The notes: a model not told the origin generated them from the sequence alone. DNA of 64,000 nucleotides from Nocardia sp. (GCF_025465275.1 NZ_JAODNK010000104.1:1-64000), one strand, 5' to 3'. Positions 1-7,773 are shown, counted from the first letter of the stretch. Made by a program: numbers and translations.

Positions 1-23
1 CGAACCCCCGGCCAGCTGTACGT

Positions 24-61
24 GTAACACTGGCGAAACACAGCCTTGATTGCGGGGAAAC
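24..61 (+). promoter_or_regulatory. GlnR-type operator upstream of glnA1
   Basis: The sequence reads GTAAC, six bases, GAAAC, six bases, TTGAT, six bases, GAAAC. This is the spacing of the actinobacterial GlnR box, with only the third half-site degenerate. It lies about 75 bases before the glnA1 start, where a nitrogen-responsive activator would bind. The link to GlnR rests on the known consensus; glnR itself is not in this window. Confidence 0.75.
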
Positions 62-137
62 ACCGCGTCCATACCGTCTGGTCGCGACGAACCCATGCAG
101 TAGAACTGGCTGGGAACCGATCCGTAAGGAGTACTAA

Positions 138-1574
138 GTGGCGTTCAGCACGGCCGACGAGGTCATCAAGTACATCAAGGAGGAGGAGGTCGAATACGTC
201 GACATTCGTTTCACCGACCTCCCCGGTGTGCAGCAGCACTTCTCGATCCCGGCGAAGGCTTTCACGGCCGACCTGGCTGAAGAAGGCCTCGCGTTCGACG
301 GCTCGTCCGTCCGCGGCTTCCAGTCGATCGATGAGTCGGACATGCTGTTGCTGCCCGATTTCAGCACCGCGCAGCTGGACCCGTTCCGTGCCGCGAAGAC
401 GCTGAACCTGAACCACTTCGTGCACGACCCGTTCACCCGCGAGGCCTACTCCCGCGACCCGCGCAACGTTGCCCGCAAGGCCGAGCAGTACCTGGCCTCC
501 ACCGGCATCGCGGACACCTGCTTCTTCGGTGCCGAGGCGGAGTTCTACATCTTCGACTCGATCCGCTACGACTCGAAGATGAACGGGTCCTTCTACGAGA
601 TCGACTCGGTCTCGGGTTCCTGGAACACCGGCAAGGAGCGCAACGCCGACGGCTCCCCGAACCTTGGTTACAAGGTGCGCAACAAGGGTGGTTACTTCCC
701 GGTTGCCCCGTACGACCACTACGTCGACCTGCGCGACAAGATCTCGACCAACCTGCAGAACGCGGGTTTCACCCTCGAGCGCGCCCACCACGAGGTCGGC
801 ACCGCCGGTCAGGCCGAGATCAACTACAAGTTCAACACGCTGCTGGGCGCTGCTGACGATCTGCAGCTGTTCAAGTACATCGTGAAGAACACCGCGTGGC
901 AGGAAGGCAAGTCTGTCACCTTCATGCCGAAGCCCCTCTTCGGTGACAACGGCTCGGGCATGCACGCCCACCAGTCGCTGTGGAAGGACGGCAAGCCGCT
1001 GTTCCACGACGAGGCCGGTTACGCGGGCCTGTCGGATCTGGCGCGTCACTACATCGGCGGCATCCTGCACCACGCCCCGTCGCTGCTGGCGTTCACCAAC
1101 CCGACCGTCAACTCGTACCACCGCCTGGTGCCGGGCTACGAAGCCCCCATCAACCTGGTGTACTCGCAGCGCAACCGCTCGGCCGCGATCCGCATCCCGA
1201 TCACCGGCGCCAACCCCAAGGCCAAGCGCATCGAGTTCCGCGCGCCTGACTCCTCGGGTAACCCGTACCTGGCCTTCGCCGCCATGATGATGGCCGGCCT
1301 GGACGGCATCAAGAAGAAGATCGAGCCCCAGGCTCCGGTCGACAAGGACCTCTACGAGCTGCCGCCCGAGGAGGCCAAGAACATCCCGCAGGCCCCCACC
1401 TCGCTGGCGTCGGTCATCGACCGCCTCGAGGAAGACCACGACTACCTCACCGAGGGTGGCGTGTTCACCACCGACCTGATCGAAACCTGGATCGACATCA
1501 AGCGCACCCAGGAAATCGCCCCGGTCAACCTGCGCCCGCACCCGTACGAGTTCGAGCTCTACTACGACGTGTAA
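138..1574 (+). CDS. glnA: Type I glutamine synthetase GlnA1
   Basis: Makes glutamine from glutamate, ammonia and ATP in the cytoplasm as a dodecamer. The 478 residues equal the M. tuberculosis GlnA1 length. The metal-binding EAEF (about 133-136), the ATP/glutamate loop around NRSAAIRIP (346-354) and the adenylylation motif DLYELPPEEA with Tyr406 are present, so this is the GS-I-beta form controlled by GlnE, encoded at 34.4-37.4 kb. The GTG start is preceded by AAGGAG at 126-131. A GlnR-type box lies upstream. The last 18 coding bases before the stop are the core attachment site of an integrative element, which has replaced the native 3' flank without changing the protein end. The convergent integrase gene ends only 21 bases after the glnA stop, with no terminator between them. 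Confidence 0.97.
   Translation: MAFSTADEVIKYIKEEEVEYVDIRFTDLPGVQQHFSIPAKAFTADLAEEGLAFDGSSVRGFQSIDESDMLLLPDFSTAQLDPFRAAKTLNLNHFVHDPFTREAYSRDPRNVARKAEQYLASTGIADTCFFGAEAEFYIFDSIRYDSKMNGSFYEIDSVSGSWNTGKERNADGSPNLGYKVRNKGGYFPVAPYDHYVDLRDKISTNLQNAGFTLERAHHEVGTAGQAEINYKFNTLLGAADDLQLFKYIVKNTAWQEGKSVTFMPKPLFGDNGSGMHAHQSLWKDGKPLFHDEAGYAGLSDLARHYIGGILHHAPSLLAFTNPTVNSYHRLVPGYEAPINLVYSQRNRSAAIRIPITGANPKAKRIEFRAPDSSGNPYLAFAAMMMAGLDGIKKKIEPQAPVDKDLYELPPEEAKNIPQAPTSLASVIDRLEEDHDYLTEGGVFTTDLIETWIDIKRTQEIAPVNLRPHPYEFELYYDV
1553..1570 (+). repeat. Left attachment core (att copy 1)
   Basis: CGAGCTCTACTACGACGT forms the final coding bases of glnA (ELYYDV) just before the stop codon. An identical copy at 9447-9464 closes the element. 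Confidence 0.88.
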
Positions 1575-1595
1575 GCCTGACCTGCGCGTTTACGC

Positions 1596-2774
1596 CTAAT
1601 TCGGGCGTTTGGTACGCAGTGGGTACGCAGTAGACGAGATTGAGTCCATCCGCGTTGTGATCACTTCGGCGATCACCAATCGGGTGGACTCGTCCGTATC
1701 CGGCCACAGATGCCCATACGTGTCGAGAGTCGTCTTGGCGGTTGCATGCCGCATCCGCGCCTGGACGACCTTGATGTTCGCGCCGTTGCCGATGAGCAGC
1801 GACGCGAGGTAATGGCGCAGGTCCTGAAAACTGAATTCCTCCGGCAAGCCCGGGATGTCACCGCGGACAGCACGGATCGCGCGATCGATCTGCCAGGGCG
1901 GTACCGGCTCGCGGAATTCGTTGCATACCATGCGCTCGCCGGGCCACTGCTTCACCGCCGCCGACAGCATGAGTGCGAGTTCGTTCGGAATCGGGATCGG
2001 TGCTTCGGATCCATCGGTCTTCAGTGGTTTGGCCGGCCACTGCTGCTTCGGGTGCACGATGCCACGGATGAAGTCCACATCAGTCACCCTGAGCCCCGAG
2101 ACCTCGGCTACGCGCAAGCCCGCGAACGCACCGAGCAGGATTGCCGCCCGCAGATGTTCGGGCACCTCGTCGTGTAGCGCCCATACCTGCTCGGTAGTGG
2201 CGCAATAGACCTTCTGTCTCCCGGCGGGCGGCGAGGTCCGCTTGGAGCACGGGTTGCGCACCAGAATTCCGTCCAGTACAGCGTCGCCGAGAATCTGCGA
2301 GAGACGGGAGTGCAATGCGTAGATATAGCTGGCCTCGTGCTTGCGTTCCTTAAGCTTGGCGGTCCACGCCTTGACCATCGACGGTCGTATCGCCGACAGC
2401 GAAATATTTTCGAACTCCGCTTTGATCTGTGCGATGTGCGTTTTGGCCTGCCGGACTGTGCTGTCGCGGTGCACCGCATAGCCCTTGATCCACTCATCGC
2501 ACCACTCCCCCACAGTGCGTTGCGCATCGCGCGGTGAGACGTGGGTGCCATGCACCAGCGCCGCCAGCTGCTTGTCCAGCCAGGCTTGTGCGTCCACCTT
2601 GCGGGTAAACCGCTGGGTGTGCTCCTGACCGGTGTCATCGACGTAGCGAGCCCGCCACCGCTTACCGGTACCGTGCAGCTTTGATGGAACGCGCCGGACT
2701 TTGCCGCTCTCGTCGCGTTCTTCTTTAGACCAGAGATCTTCGACTCCGGCCCGGCGGTTTCGTCTCGCTGTCAT
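1596..2774 (-). CDS. Tyrosine site-specific integrase
   Basis: Probably integrates and excises the surrounding element. The 392 residues show a beta-rich N-terminal arm-binding segment (about 30-75), a core-binding helical domain (85-185) and a catalytic domain. Visible catalytic residues are Arg221 (AGLRVAEVSGLR), Lys252, Arg320 in FQDLRHY, His343 and the nucleophile Tyr353 (DTYGHLWPD). The first His of the usual HxxR box is Gln317. The ATG is preceded by GAGGG about eight bases upstream. The gene converges on glnA; its last codons overlap two GGTACGCAG repeats that also occur near the right end, suggesting that arm sites lie inside the gene. No other integrase is present. Confidence 0.93.
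   Translation of the reverse strand: MTARRNRRAGVEDLWSKEERDESGKVRRVPSKLHGTGKRWRARYVDDTGQEHTQRFTRKVDAQAWLDKQLAALVHGTHVSPRDAQRTVGEWCDEWIKGYAVHRDSTVRQAKTHIAQIKAEFENISLSAIRPSMVKAWTAKLKERKHEASYIYALHSRLSQILGDAVLDGILVRNPCSKRTSPPAGRQKVYCATTEQVWALHDEVPEHLRAAILLGAFAGLRVAEVSGLRVTDVDFIRGIVHPKQQWPAKPLKTDGSEAPIPIPNELALMLSAAVKQWPGERMVCNEFREPVPPWQIDRAIRAVRGDIPGLPEEFSFQDLRHYLASLLIGNGANIKVVQARMRHATAKTTLDTYGHLWPDTDESTRLVIAEVITTRMDSISSTAYPLRTKRPN
1611..1630 (+). repeat. Left arm-type direct repeats GGTACGCAG x2
   Basis: GGTACGCAG at 1611-1619 and again at 1622-1630 (11-bp period), 41 bases inside the left core. The same pair recurs at the right end, in the same orientation and with the same period. Probable integrase arm-binding sites. 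Confidence 0.65.
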
Positions 2775-2946
2775 TAGCTACACCCTCGGTTATCTCGCTG
2801 TCGGTGGTCAGACTTTGTCTAGAAAACTGGACGGCGAACCGTCGAATGACGTTGCCGCGCTGCGCTACTGCGCTTGCTCCGATCAGCAGTCCGGCCGCCC
2901 AGCGCTGCACTCGGGCAACGACCGGACGGCCGGACGACTTCTGATG

Positions 2947-3162
2947 TCAGACAGCCTTGCGGCTCGGCTCAAGAGCCTCTGCGGCCTCCTGCTCCGTAAT
3001 CCACGTCAGAATTGCGCTCTCACGCCAGACCCGACGCCGCCCGAGCTTGAAACTCGGCGGCTTGGTCCGGTCACTCATATGCGCCCAGTAGCGCCATGTG
3101 GCGGCCGGAATACCGGTAAGTGCTTCGCAATCCTTGGCCTGCAAGTAGCGGTCGGTGTTCAT
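2947..3162 (-). CDS. Excisionase-like small winged-helix protein
   Basis: A basic 71-residue protein with the layout of actinomycete Xis/AlpA-type MerR-like DNA-binding proteins: a helix-turn-helix (LQAKDCEALTGIPAATWRYW, about 7-26), then a wing with SFKLGRRRVWRESAILTWI. It lies upstream of the integrase in the same direction, with about 170 bases between them, the usual xis-int order. It probably bends att DNA to favour excision. The start is the only ATG in a suitable position; its ribosome site is weak. It could instead act as a repressor of int. Confidence 0.75.
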   Translation of the reverse strand: MNTDRYLQAKDCEALTGIPAATWRYWAHMSDRTKPPSFKLGRRRVWRESAILTWITEQEAAEALEPSRKAV

Positions 3163-3238
3163 ATCGGTTCTCAGCTTTCGTAATCAGTTGAATTGAGGAA
3201 GCGGCGAAGCGAGGAAGGCGACAGCGGGCGACGTCGAC

Positions 3239-3254
3239 TGGACATCGCTGTCCA
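3239..3254. promoter_or_regulatory. 16-bp palindromic operator copy 1
   Basis: TGGACATCGCTGTCCA, with six-base arms around TCGC. Its exact reverse complement is at 3452-3467, so one protein could bind both in opposite orientations. Confidence 0.6.
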
Positions 3255-3451
3255 ATCCCGTCGAGTTCCTGTCCAGCGCGGCTCGGTCTCTATACGCAAG
3301 CGTCGCCGGGCCGTCGCCCTGTGGACTCCCCCGCAGCAGCGGGGTACAAGTCCCGAAGTTCGTTGCAAGACAGGACATTTATCCTGCTCGCGGGCACAGG
3401 TGTAGTCCGTCACCTCGGAGTAGACAGGGCGGCCGCGCAGTGTCGCCAGCC

Positions 3452-3467
3452 TGGACAGCGATGTCCA
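3452..3467. promoter_or_regulatory. 16-bp palindromic operator copy 2
   Basis: TGGACAGCGATGTCCA, the exact reverse complement of the site at 3239. With flanking C and G the arms reach seven bases. A relaxed copy (TGGACACCGGTGTTCA) follows at 3580-3595. Confidence 0.6.
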
Positions 3468-3652
3468 GTCCGTGTCGCCTGCGGACACTAAGGCGACAAG
3501 TCTTGTCCCCCGCTGTCGCTTCGACGTCGCCTGAGCGGCAACCTGCCGTCCAGGCGTGCGGACACTCTGCCGCCCCACCTGGACACCGGTGTTCACCGCA
3601 CGGGGGCAACTGGACACGAGCGTCGCGATGTTTTCGCGAGGAGCAGGCCGGA

Positions 3653-4360
3653 TCATCGCTCCACTCCATCGCGGCCGTCGCGTACGAGAACATCCACCAG
3701 GGCACTACCGGGCTGATATCCGGCGAGTGCGGAACGCGTCGGCTCCGGCGCCGGCACCCAGCTCATCAACTCTCGCATCCGCGTCTCAGTGACAGCGTTC
3801 ACCCGTGGCTCGTACTCGGCTTCCATATGCTCACGAACTGCTGTGAGCGGCTTGGCCGCAGCCGGTGCAGGCAGCTCTTCCGGAATCGAAAAGCGTCGGC
3901 CGGTCTCCTCCGTCATATCGACCCACCGCCAACCTTCTGGCGTCTGCTTCTCGGGCCACAATTCGGACTCGGGAACACCGACCGCGACGGATGCCGCCTG
4001 CCGGTTACCCGACCACGGAACCCAGCCGTTCGAAACCCACCGATCGACGGTCTTCGGGGACACTTGCACTTTCTCGGCCAGCTGCTCACGGGTCATGCCT
4101 GCCGCAAAAATGGCGTGACGCAGGCGCGAGTTCTCAGCTTCCAGCCGGGTCCGCTGAGCAGACCCCGACTCTGACCACAACTGCGATTGCGCGGTCCCCA
4201 ACTCCTTTGCCACCGCGTATTGGTGCGCAGGATACGGAGTCCGGCCCTTGGTGATCCACCGTTCAACGGTCTTCGGATCGACGCCGATCTTCTGCGCCAG
4301 CTGCTCGTTAGACAATCCAGCATCCAAAATCGCTTGCCGCAGTTGAGCATTGGCGCTCAT
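3653..4360 (-). CDS. Regulator with two tandem helix-turn-helix repeats
   Basis: A 235-residue protein containing an internal duplication. Residues 7-64 and 80-137 each have the pattern LR.AI..AG...EQLA.K..V.PKTV.RW, then a tail ending SQLWSE or SELWPE. Each looks like an XRE-type DNA-binding unit. The last 45 residues (ELMSWVP...RSALAGYQPGSALVD...GVER) match the tail of the upstream gene product (ELMNSMP...RSALSDYRAGTALAD...GWER). The start chosen gives an ATGA overlap with the upstream stop; an ATG nine bases earlier is possible. Probably a repressor or activator of element genes. The family is not recognised beyond the HTH units. Confidence 0.75.
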   Translation of the reverse strand: MSANAQLRQAILDAGLSNEQLAQKIGVDPKTVERWITKGRTPYPAHQYAVAKELGTAQSQLWSESGSAQRTRLEAENSRLRHAIFAAGMTREQLAEKVQVSPKTVDRWVSNGWVPWSGNRQAASVAVGVPESELWPEKQTPEGWRWVDMTEETGRRFSIPEELPAPAAAKPLTAVREHMEAEYEPRVNAVTETRMRELMSWVPAPEPTRSALAGYQPGSALVDVLVRDGRDGVER

Positions 4361-5064
4361 CGTTCCCACCCGCCACGATCGTGGCCGTCGCCACGATCCG
4401 CCAGAGCGGTGCCCGCCCGATAGTCCGACAGTGCCGACCGCCCGACAGTGCCCGGCATCGAGTTCATCAACTCGGCCATGCCTGCCTCCTGCATGGCATC
4501 GAGTTCACTGCTCATCGCGAAATGCACCGCCTGAGCGTCACGTCGCGCCTGGACACGTCCCTCCCGGTCCGGGTGCTTTGCGCGCCATACCACGTCGAGT
4601 TCATCGAGCGAGGCGTTACCTGTTGAGCTGGAAGGGATTTCAGCTCCCCGACCGGCCTGCGCCTCACGCTCGGCATCAGCACCGGCGGGGCCAGTGTTGA
4701 TGCCAATCTCGCGCAGCTGTCGATTCATCTTCTCGGCAAGCTGCCGCTCTGCCCATCGTGACCACACCTCCGATGGGTTCGGAGGCGGCGCGATCTCTTG
4801 ATAGCCGATCTCCTCGGGGGTGACCGAGCGTCCGGCCTTCTCGCCCAACGCCGCAGCCAAGACTTCCAACGTGCGCGGCCGGGGGCGGTTCCGACCGGCG
4901 ATATACCGGGCCACGGTCGTATGTGTCGGCCGTACCGGCTGGCCTCCGTCCTGCTGGCTGCATTGCTGCATCCGATGCGCCAAGCCCTTGTTGCTGATCT
5001 GCAGATCCTTCATGACCTGCGCCAGCCGTTGGTTCGGCGATAACTGCCGTTCTACACTGGACAT
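4357..5064 (-). CDS. XRE-type helix-turn-helix regulator
   Basis: A 235-residue protein with an N-terminal HTH (about residues 9-90: SPNQRLAQVMKDLQISNKGLAHRM ... TTVARYIAGRNRPRPRTLEVLAAALGEKAG) and a long polar C-terminal region. Its tail is shared with the next gene, to which it is coupled by an ATGA overlap. The open frame extends to 5205, but the ATG at 5064 has GGAAGG upstream and begins right at the domain, so it is preferred. Probably controls element maintenance; its target is unknown. Confidence 0.75.
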   Translation of the reverse strand: MSSVERQLSPNQRLAQVMKDLQISNKGLAHRMQQCSQQDGGQPVRPTHTTVARYIAGRNRPRPRTLEVLAAALGEKAGRSVTPEEIGYQEIAPPPNPSEVWSRWAERQLAEKMNRQLREIGINTGPAGADAEREAQAGRGAEIPSSSTGNASLDELDVVWRAKHPDREGRVQARRDAQAVHFAMSSELDAMQEAGMAELMNSMPGTVGRSALSDYRAGTALADRGDGHDRGGWER

Positions 5065-5131
5065 GCTTCTGGGACCTTCCGTCCTGAAGTGAATTGGATT
5101 GCTGAAGCGGCTGTGAACCGCTTTGGTGCTT

Positions 5132-5167
5132 ACTCCCCGGTGGCTAGACACTGCCGGGGAGTTTTTT
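5132..5167 (+). terminator. Intrinsic terminator in front of the GntR gene
   Basis: ACTCCCCGG (5132-5140) pairs perfectly with CCGGGGAGT (5154-5162) over a 13-base loop and is followed by a T run. It faces rightward with no plus-strand gene just upstream, so it may block read-through into the regulator region or end an antisense transcript. Confidence 0.7.
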
Positions 5168-5188
5168 GTTGCAACGTCTCCAACGTTG

Positions 5189-5220
5189 TCAACTAGGTCA
5201 ATCATAGGTCACTCAGTTGA
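5189..5220. promoter_or_regulatory. Inverted and direct repeats in the divergent regulator promoter
   Basis: TCAACT (5189-5194) and AGTTGA (5215-5220) are inverted around two direct copies of AGGTCA (5195-5200 and 5206-5211, 11-bp period). They lie between the divergent XRE and GntR genes and could be operators for either. Confidence 0.4.
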
Positions 5221-5274
5221 ATGGGACAAGGGATGGACGTGGGTGACGCTGACTCACCCCCTACCATTGGGGCT

Positions 5275-5616
5275 ATGACCGAGTCTGCTGCCTCGTCGAA
5301 GTACCAGGCCATCGCAAACGACCTTCGAGCGAAGATCGCCACCGGCGTCTTTGAAGTGGACGGTTTGTTGCCGACGAAAGCCGAACTGATGGCGCAGTAC
5401 AGCGTCGCCCTCAACACTGTTGACAGGGCTTTGGACGTGCTGCGTGACCTTGGCCTTATCGAGTCTCATCAAGGTGTCGGTACGTTCGTTCGCGCGAAAG
5501 AACCGGCACAAGAGGCGGATCTGCAAACCCGCGTTCAGCGACTTGAAACTCAGGTGGCAAAGCTGTTCGAGCTGGCAGGGCATCAACCTGCCCCGCAAAG
5601 CGACGAACCACAGTAG
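5275..5616 (+). CDS. GntR-family transcriptional regulator
   Basis: A 113-residue protein with a typical GntR winged helix: SKYQAIANDLRAKIATGVFE, then LLPTKAELMAQYSVALNTVDRALDVLRDLGLIESHQGVGTFV (about residues 8-72). A short coiled-coil tail (LQTRVQRLETQVAKLFELAG) replaces a full effector domain, as in small plasmid-type regulators such as the KorSA/TraR group. The ATG at 5275 lies eight bases after TACCAT, so the mRNA is probably leaderless. The open frame runs from 5221, but the extra residues look non-coding. It probably represses element genes; the 18-bp palindromes at 7950-8522 are candidate targets. Confidence 0.82.
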   Translation: MTESAASSKYQAIANDLRAKIATGVFEVDGLLPTKAELMAQYSVALNTVDRALDVLRDLGLIESHQGVGTFVRAKEPAQEADLQTRVQRLETQVAKLFELAGHQPAPQSDEPQ

Positions 5617-5753
5617 GTTCAACGCTCCCTGCTCGCCTGAGTTCTGTGTCATTCATCCAGAAAAGCCCACCCTGTATAGCCAGCGCACCATGTGAAACCC
5701 CATGTGCGACAGCGCTGCCCGATGCGAACAGTCATCCTCAGCGATAGCCAACA

Positions 5754-5777
5754 CCTTGGGCGTATCATCACCCAAGG
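5754..5777. promoter_or_regulatory. Inverted repeat over the promoter of the HTH-TPR gene
   Basis: CCTTGGG (5754-5760) and CCCAAGG (5771-5777) are separated by ten bases that contain a TATCAT -10-like hexamer (5763-5768). A repressor bound here would cover the promoter of the gene starting at 5806; autoregulation is plausible. Confidence 0.6.
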
Positions 5778-5805
5778 TCACGGACATCGTGAAAGAGGTG
5801 GGTCG

Positions 5806-7161
5806 ATGAGTGAACCGAACTCCGAGCTCCGCGAACTGATCAGCGAAGCAGGCGTCTCCTGGGCTGGGCTCGCGAAGCGTATCAACGACCTCGGCGCCGA
5901 CGAAGGCGAGGCACTCCGGTACGACTACACCGCGGTGAACCGATGGGTGACCAAGGGGCAGAAGCCTCGGGGCATAACGCCTATTCTCATTTGTCGAGTG
6001 CTCTCCGAGCGACTCGGCCGGCGCATCCGTCCGGCTGACATCGGAATGGAAGGATTCGAGTCTGTGGCATCACGCGGCCTCCAGTACCCACATGACCCGG
6101 AATCGAGTCTTGAGACGATTCAAGATCTGGGCACCGCCTACGCGAGCGGGCAGTTCAGCGCCCCTTTCATCCTCGCGGCGCTCGCCGCACCGAGTCGTGA
6201 CTGGCTACTCTCGACCTTCGAAGAAGTCTCGTCCGACCGTGGTCCCCGGGTAATCGGCATGAACCAGGTTGCAGGCATCCGGAACATGTTCAGCCTGTTC
6301 CAAGAGATGGACGTCATGAGGGGTGGCGGACATGCGCGGACGGCGCTGATCAGCTACATGAATTCGACCGTAATTCCGCTGATAAGGCGCGAACACGAGC
6401 GAGACGTCCAGCTGGCGTTGTACGACGCGGCGGCCGAACAGGCATATCTGATCGGCTGGATGGCGTACGACGACGGCGAACACGGCTTAGCCCAGCGATA
6501 CCTTATCCAGGCACTCCGCCTCTCCCAGGCCGCAGAGAACCCGGTTCTTGGCGCACACGTTCTCGCTGGGATGGCCGATCAGGCGAATCTACTGGGGCAC
6601 AAGTACGAGGCTGTCGCACTGGCTCGCGCCGGGATGCACGGGATCACCCCGGGGAACTCCCCTGCCTGCTACGCCGATCTCGGGATTCTTGAAGCACGAG
6701 CCCTGGCCAGCCTCGGCGATGCAACGGCCGCGAACAAGTCGATCGCTCGGGCAGAGCGCATCTTCAACACGGTTGATCATGATGCCGAGCCCGAATGGGC
6801 TCGATTCATTGACCGTGCCTACTTCTTCGGAGAGGCCGCGCAGGTCTTTCGGGATCTTGGCCAACCGACCGAGATTGATCGATTTGCGAACCTGTCGATC
6901 GCGGAATGTGTCGAACAACGGCGAGCTCGGCGAGGAAGCCTAAGCCAGGCCGCAGTAGCAGCAGCGTTCTTGCAGCGCAACGAAGTTGAAGCGGCAGCAG
7001 ATCGCGGCAAGATCGTCATACAACTCACTTCGACTGTCAATTCATCGCGTTCGCTGGAAGCCGTGACGGACCTTCAGCGCAAACTGCGGCCGTACGCGAG
7101 CGTGCCGCAGGTGCAGCAGTTCAACCGGGACGCATCGCTGAAACTGGGGCTGGTCGCATAA
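5806..7161 (+). CDS. HTH regulator with tetratricopeptide-like sensor region
   Basis: A 451-residue protein. Residues 5-80 form a divergent XRE-like HTH (ELRELISEAGVSWAGLAKRIND ... YTAVNRWVTKGQKPRG) with the long insert common in Streptomyces regulators of this type. The rest is alpha-helical with TPR-like units (AQRYLIQALRLSQAAENPVLGAHVLAGMADQANLLGHKYEAVALARAG and onward). Such proteins often bind small molecules or peptides. The ATG at 5806 has GAAAGAGG upstream and is preferred over the frame's first ATG at 5692. It is the last gene of the element before the repeat region. Its role in element control is inferred. Confidence 0.8.
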   Translation: MSEPNSELRELISEAGVSWAGLAKRINDLGADEGEALRYDYTAVNRWVTKGQKPRGITPILICRVLSERLGRRIRPADIGMEGFESVASRGLQYPHDPESSLETIQDLGTAYASGQFSAPFILAALAAPSRDWLLSTFEEVSSDRGPRVIGMNQVAGIRNMFSLFQEMDVMRGGGHARTALISYMNSTVIPLIRREHERDVQLALYDAAAEQAYLIGWMAYDDGEHGLAQRYLIQALRLSQAAENPVLGAHVLAGMADQANLLGHKYEAVALARAGMHGITPGNSPACYADLGILEARALASLGDATAANKSIARAERIFNTVDHDAEPEWARFIDRAYFFGEAAQVFRDLGQPTEIDRFANLSIAECVEQRRARRGSLSQAAVAAAFLQRNEVEAAADRGKIVIQLTSTVNSSRSLEAVTDLQRKLRPYASVPQVQQFNRDASLKLGLVA

Positions 7162-7197
7162 CCGCCGGCGGTTTGGCGCTCCTCGGGGCGATCTGCT

Positions 7198-7307
7198 GTC
7201 TCCTCTAACGCCAGATCGGTGTCTCCAGGAGACGGATGCCGTCTCCTCGGTCGTCTCCAGGAGACGGGTTGGAGACGGCAGGAGACGCTGAGCCGTCTCC
7301 TGGAGAC
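7198..7307. repeat. GTCTCC/GGAGAC array, 10 copies
   Basis: Ten copies of the hexamer in either orientation within 110 bases, at 7198, 7221, 7228, 7241, 7253, 7260, 7271, 7281, 7295 and 7302. Three pairs form 13-bp palindromes with one central base. Probable iteron or protein-loading sites. Confidence 0.8.
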
Positions 7308-7673
7308 ACGGTGGGTGTCAATACCTGATAGGTATCGAAATCCATTGCGCGCCTGGCTTGCTCGGGATTTCCTGACTGCGCCAGTGATCGGATTTGTAAT
7401 GCCGGACCGCTGCGTGAGTGCAGCTGGACTACGGCACGTTTTGGTCGGCAGCCGATCGGTACGGCCCGATCCTTACCTCTAGCAGCATGTTTGATCGATT
7501 CGAGTCGCGGGCATTTTGCCGCGAATTGGCTGCACATCCACGGGCAATATGCGCTCTGCGCTCTTTGATGCAACGTAATAGCTGAAACAATGCACGCAAC
7601 AGTCGACGCCGCGACCATGGCTATAGCAGCTGTTATCTCGACCCAGTTCCCACCCTGGCGGATCTCCTAGACT

Positions 7674-7773
7674 GTCTCCTCCGTCGTCTCCTCCGGGCGC
7701 TCGATCGTCTCCTCCAACCATTCGGTTGCGTTGCACTGGACTCGATTCGTCTCCTCCTCTGACTCAGGGAGAC
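7674..7773. repeat. GTCTCC/GGAGAC array, 5 copies
   Basis: GTCTCC at 7674, 7686, 7707 and 7749, and GGAGAC at 7768. The same hexamer as the array 370 bases upstream. Confidence 0.75.

Larger units (their letters stand above)
3163..3652. other. Operator-rich intergenic region between xis and the twin-HTH gene
   Basis: About 490 bases with no convincing gene. It carries the 16-bp palindrome TGGACATCGCTGTCCA at 3239-3254, its exact reverse complement at 3452-3467, a degenerate third copy at 3580-3595, and half sites at 3269-3275 and 3611-3616. A further inverted repeat, TGTCGCCT / AGGCGACA, lies at 3473-3480 and 3491-3498. A minus-strand open frame (3171-3656) begins with an ATGA overlap of the upstream regulator but has poor codon character, so it is not called a gene. 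The layout suggests a regulatory or origin-type region. Confidence 0.6.

Noticed and set aside
1575..1700. tRNA gene at the element border
   Set aside because: Looked for a tRNA 3' end as the usual attB; no cloverleaf or CCA end. The duplicated bases are glnA codons.
3171..3656. Minus-strand open frame of 161 codons coupled to the twin-HTH gene by ATGA
   Set aside because: It has GGAG before the ATG, but the composition is Ser/Arg/Thr/Cys-heavy, codon choice decays along its length and it contains the palindromic operators. Treated as non-coding until a homologue is found.
5692..5805. Longer start of the HTH-TPR regulator
   Set aside because: The extra 38 codons run through the promoter inverted repeat; the ATG at 5806 has a good ribosome site.
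7205..7618. Minus-strand frame of 137 codons beginning MVAASTVACIVSAIT
   Set aside because: A hydrophobic start is present, but there is no ribosome site, and the end is made of the GTCTCC array read as SPGD repeats.
7198..7773. GTCTCC arrays as a CRISPR
   Set aside because: Repeat units are six bases, spacing is irregular and both orientations mix. No cas genes.
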